DNA of 64,000 nt, taken from NCBI RefSeq assembly GCF_005502275.1, contig NZ_SWLZ01000001.1, positions 434,001 through 498,000 on the forward strand. The letters run 5' to 3'. How positions within the stretch are numbered: the first letter of the stretch is position 1; each line of letters starts with the position of its first letter. Of this stretch, positions 61,375-64,000 are shown piece after piece. The notes under the pieces were generated by a model, which was given only the letters and a program-made list of their open reading frames with translations, searched no databases and was not told the DNA's origin. The DNA comes from Robertmurraya siralis. Its GTDB lineage: Bacteria > Bacillota > Bacilli > Bacillales > Cytobacillaceae. A program made the position numbers and the translations under genes.

Positions 61375-61523
61375 AGCTTTGTTAAATAGAATTGTTGATA
61401 AAATGATTTTTGGCTTATTGGATGTGAAACCAAAGTTTCACATGCCTTTCAGTTATACTGAAAGGTTTCATGGAATCAGAAAGAAAATGAGCCCAAAATC
61501 AACACCGACATATAACAAAGCCT
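61375..61523 (+). repeat. MITE-like repeat, copy B (downstream of dprA)
   Basis: About 149 bp, same orientation as copy A. Terminal inverted repeats: left AAGCTTTGTTAAATAG...GTTGATAAAA against right ATCAACACCGACATATAACAAAGCCT (reverse complement aligns over roughly 25 bases with a few mismatches). Internal hairpins GTGAAACC/GG-type and CCTTTCAGT/ACTGAAAGG. It begins 18 bases after the dprA stop. Confidence 0.8.
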
Positions 61524-61686
61524 TTGAGCAAACTATGCTGCTACAATGTTGAACACCTTTTTAGAAAATGAACAAAAAATAAATTTTTCGAAAAAAGGTT
61601 GAAATTATCTTAAAACTGGTATACATTTTGCATCAGGTATTACATATTTTTTTGTTTTGTATTTGCATGGATAAAATATACTATTC

Positions 61687-61715
61687 TTGACAATTGATAT
61701 TTATCTGTTTAATAA
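61687..61715 (+). promoter_or_regulatory. sigma-A promoter of topA
   Basis: TTGACA (61687-61692), 17-base spacer, TAATAA (61710-61715), about 150 bases before the start codon. Confidence 0.7.
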
Positions 61716-61873
61716 TAGTGAATATTTAAAATTTAAATGAAGCGACTTTATGTATGATTTCGATGGGAAATGCTGATAAATATGGGATGAATGATAAATG
61801 TATGGATAAAAGGACAAACTTCCCATTGAAAAATTATTTTAAATCTTATAATCCCTCTTAAGGAGGACAATTG

Positions 61874-63952
61874 ATGTCTGATTTTCTTGTAATCGTTGAG
61901 TCGCCGGCAAAGGCGAAAACGATTGAGAAGTATTTAGGAAAAAAATATAAAGTAAAGGCCTCTATGGGGCATATTCGTGATTTGCCAAAGAGCCAAACAG
62001 GTGTTGATGTTGAGCATAATTACGAGCCGAAATATATAACTATACGTGGCAAAGGACCTGTTTTAAAAGAGTTAAAGACTGCTGCTAAAAGAGCGAAGAA
62101 AGTTTTTCTAGCGGCTGACCCGGATCGTGAAGGGGAAGCAATTGCTTGGCATCTTGCCCATAGTCTAGATATGGACATTCATTCAGACTGTCGCGTTGTT
62201 TTTAATGAAATAACGAAAGACGCGATTAAAGAGTCGTTTAAACATCCGCGTCCAATCAATATGAATCTAGTCGATGCACAGCAGGCGCGCAGAATTCTTG
62301 ATCGTCTCGTTGGTTATAATATTAGCCCTCTTCTTTGGAAAAAGGTAAAAAAGGGGTTAAGTGCTGGGAGAGTCCAATCGGTAGCGGTGCGACTTATTAT
62401 GGACAGAGAGAAAGAAATAAAAGATTTTGTGCCAGAGGAGTATTGGTCAATTGATGCCCAGTTTTTAAAAGGAAAGGATACCTTCGATGCTTCTTTTTAC
62501 GGAGTTAGCAAAGAAAAGGTAGAGCTGAAATCTAAAGAAGAGGTTGACGCAATTTTAGAACAAGTAAAAGGAAACAAGTTTACTGTAACTTCAGTTACGA
62601 AAAAGGAAAGAAAAAGGAATCCTGCTGCTCCTTTTACAACATCATCATTACAGCAAGAGGCTGCTCGCAAATTGAATTTCCGTGCGAAAAAGACGATGAT
62701 GCTTGCCCAGCAATTATATGAAGGGATCGATTTGGGCAAAGAAGGGACAGTTGGTTTAATCACGTATATGAGAACGGATTCAACACGGGTTTCAGAGCTC
62801 GCTCAAAATGAGGCGGCTGAATTTATTCAATCCGCTTATGGAAGCTCCTTTTTACAAACAGAAAAGCGGAAAGAAAAGAAAAATTCTAATACCCAAGATG
62901 CCCATGAGGCGATTCGCCCAACGAGTACACTTCGTGAACCGAGCACGATGAAGGAGTACTTGTCCCGTGATCAGTTAAGGCTGTACCGTTTAATTTGGGA
63001 GCGTTTTGTAGCAAGTCAAATGGCTCCTGCAATTATGGACACAATGAGTGTTGATTTGAAAAATGGTGATGTGCTGTTTCGAGCAACAGGCTCAAAAATC
63101 AAGTTCCCCGGTTTTATGAAGGTATATGTTGAAGGTACAGACGATCAAACAGAAGAGAATAAGAATAATATGCTCCCTGACCTTAAAGAGGGGGATGAAG
63201 TGCTGAAAAAGGATATTGAACCGAAGCAGCATTTTACTCAGCCCCCTCCGCGTTATACTGAAGCGCGTCTAGTTAGAACTTTAGAGGAGCTTGGGATAGG
63301 ACGGCCATCCACCTTTGCACCTACACTGGACACCATACAAAAAAGAGGGTATGTTGCCCTCGATAATAAGCGTTTCGTGCCAACAGAACTGGGAGAAATC
63401 GTCCTGCAATTAATTATGGAGTTTTTTCCGGAAATTCTTGATGTTGAGTTCACTGCGAAAATGGAGCAGGATCTTGATTATGTTGAAGAAGGTAAAACAA
63501 GATGGGTCGAAATCATCGATGACTTCTATAAAGGCTTTGAGAAGCAATTAAAGAAGGCTGAGAAAGAAATGGCTGAAGTCGAAATTAAAGATGAGCCCGC
63601 TGGAGAAGACTGCACAGAGTGCGGCAGTCCAATGGTATTTAAGATGGGGCGCTATGGAAAATTTATGGCATGCAGCAATTTCCCAGATTGCCGTAATACA
63701 AAGCCAATTGTTAAAGAGATTGGTGTTAAATGCCCAAAATGTCATGAAGGAAATATCATAGAAAGAAAAAGTAAAAAACGACGTATTTTTTATGGCTGTG
63801 ATCGTTTTCCAGAATGTGATTTTATATCTTGGGATAAACCGCTCCCTCGGAGCTGTCCAAAATGTGAAAGCCTCTTAGTTGAAAAAAAGCTTAAAAAAGG
63901 AATTCAGGTCCAATGTGTGAATTGCGACTACAAGGAAGAGCCACAAAGTTAA
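61874..63952 (+). CDS. topA: DNA topoisomerase I
   Basis: Relaxes negative supercoils. Toprim domain ([31 protein letters not shown]), active Tyr298 in TYMRTDSTR, then three C-terminal zinc-finger-like cysteine units: C-x-x-C pairs at CTECGSP, CPKCHEG, CPKCESL with their partners. 692 residues. ATG 61874 has AGGAGG 7 bases upstream; a TTG directly before it is a less likely start. Confidence 0.96.
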   Translation: MSDFLVIVESPAKAKTIEKYLGKKYKVKASMGHIRDLPKSQTGVDVEHNYEPKYITIRGKGPVLKELKTAAKRAKKVFLAADPDREGEAIAWHLAHSLDMDIHSDCRVVFNEITKDAIKESFKHPRPINMNLVDAQQARRILDRLVGYNISPLLWKKVKKGLSAGRVQSVAVRLIMDREKEIKDFVPEEYWSIDAQFLKGKDTFDASFYGVSKEKVELKSKEEVDAILEQVKGNKFTVTSVTKKERKRNPAAPFTTSSLQQEAARKLNFRAKKTMMLAQQLYEGIDLGKEGTVGLITYMRTDSTRVSELAQNEAAEFIQSAYGSSFLQTEKRKEKKNSNTQDAHEAIRPTSTLREPSTMKEYLSRDQLRLYRLIWERFVASQMAPAIMDTMSVDLKNGDVLFRATGSKIKFPGFMKVYVEGTDDQTEENKNNMLPDLKEGDEVLKKDIEPKQHFTQPPPRYTEARLVRTLEELGIGRPSTFAPTLDTIQKRGYVALDNKRFVPTELGEIVLQLIMEFFPEILDVEFTAKMEQDLDYVEEGKTRWVEIIDDFYKGFEKQLKKAEKEMAEVEIKDEPAGEDCTECGSPMVFKMGRYGKFMACSNFPDCRNTKPIVKEIGVKCPKCHEGNIIERKSKKRRIFYGCDRFPECDFISWDKPLPRSCPKCESLLVEKKLKKGIQVQCVNCDYKEEPQS

Positions 63953-63978
63953 AGGGTGAGCAGCTTGCTCACTCTTTT
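63953..63978 (+). terminator. terminator after topA
   Basis: AGGGTGAGCA / TGCTCACTCT (10 bp, one G-U), 3-nt loop, TTTT. Confidence 0.8.
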
Positions 63979-64000
63979 AAGTGCGTAAATATGCCTAGTT

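Larger units (their letters stand above)
61358..61873. other. 516-bp gap between dprA and topA
   Basis: Holds repeat copy B, then 350 AT-rich bases with the topA promoter at 61687. A second possible minus-10, TATACA near 61620, follows TTGAAA with only 15-base spacing. No gene seen. Confidence 0.6.

Overview
The window is a chromosomal segment from a low-GC, endospore-forming member of the Bacillaceae (a Bacillus-type genome). The evidence is an almost unbroken match to the Bacillus subtilis gene order from the pyr operon through the ylo/ylq/ylx region to topA, Firmicute-type ribosome binding sites (AGGAGG) with frequent GTG and TTG starts, sigma-A-like promoters, and the sporulation peptide SpoVM. 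I cannot name the species.

Layout. 1-4682: 3' part of the pyrimidine operon (carB partial, pyrK, pyrD, pyrF, pyrE). 4683-13075: an accessory block. It holds a structured leader, a five-gene cluster (degenerate GGDEF/pseudo-receiver protein, 41-residue membrane peptide, HEAT-repeat protein, processive family-2 glycosyltransferase, 1064-residue membrane-anchored glycosidase-like protein) and a convergent response regulator of the SARP/BTAD type. B. subtilis has the cys sulfate-assimilation genes at this place. 13231-33479: rqcH, a calcium P-type ATPase, yicC family, remA, gmk, rpoZ, coaBC, priA, def, fmt, rsmB, rlmN, prpC, prkC, rsgA, rpe, thiN. 33561-42547: spoVM, rpmB (minus), yloU, fakA-like, recG, fapR, plsX, fabD, fabG, acpP; the serine dehydratase genes that B. 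subtilis carries between yloV and recG are absent. 42720-63952: rnc, smc, ftsY, ylxM, ffh, rpsP, khpA, ylqD, rimM, trmD, rplS, lepB/sipS, rbgA, rnhB, ylqG, ylqH, sucC, sucD, dprA, topA.

How the genes work together: most are housekeeping (nucleotide synthesis, translation initiation and ribosome maturation, fatty acid synthesis under FapR, chromosome condensation and SRP targeting). The 5.2-11.8 kb cluster looks like a polysaccharide synthesis and processing machine: a membrane synthase, an extracytoplasmic glycosidase-like partner, and three proteins that look regulatory or scaffolding. The two regulatory domains at its head are degenerate at the residues that define their families. This cluster is the best candidate in the window for a poorly described system.

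Non-coding structure worth attention: five exact 21-bp-period units with phased A-tracts in front of the ylxM-ffh promoter; a roughly 140-nt imperfect hairpin ending in a U-run after rplS; an 18-bp plus a perfect 30-bp inverted repeat between spoVM and rpmB; a MITE-like repeat pair with terminal inverted repeats on both sides of dprA and a 27-nt exact end of the same repeat at the edge of the accessory block; and a four-codon start-stop reading frame (ATG to TGA) overlapping the calcium ATPase start. I saw no tRNA, rRNA, CRISPR array, transposase gene or prophage. All calls are from reading sequence and translations, with no database search.
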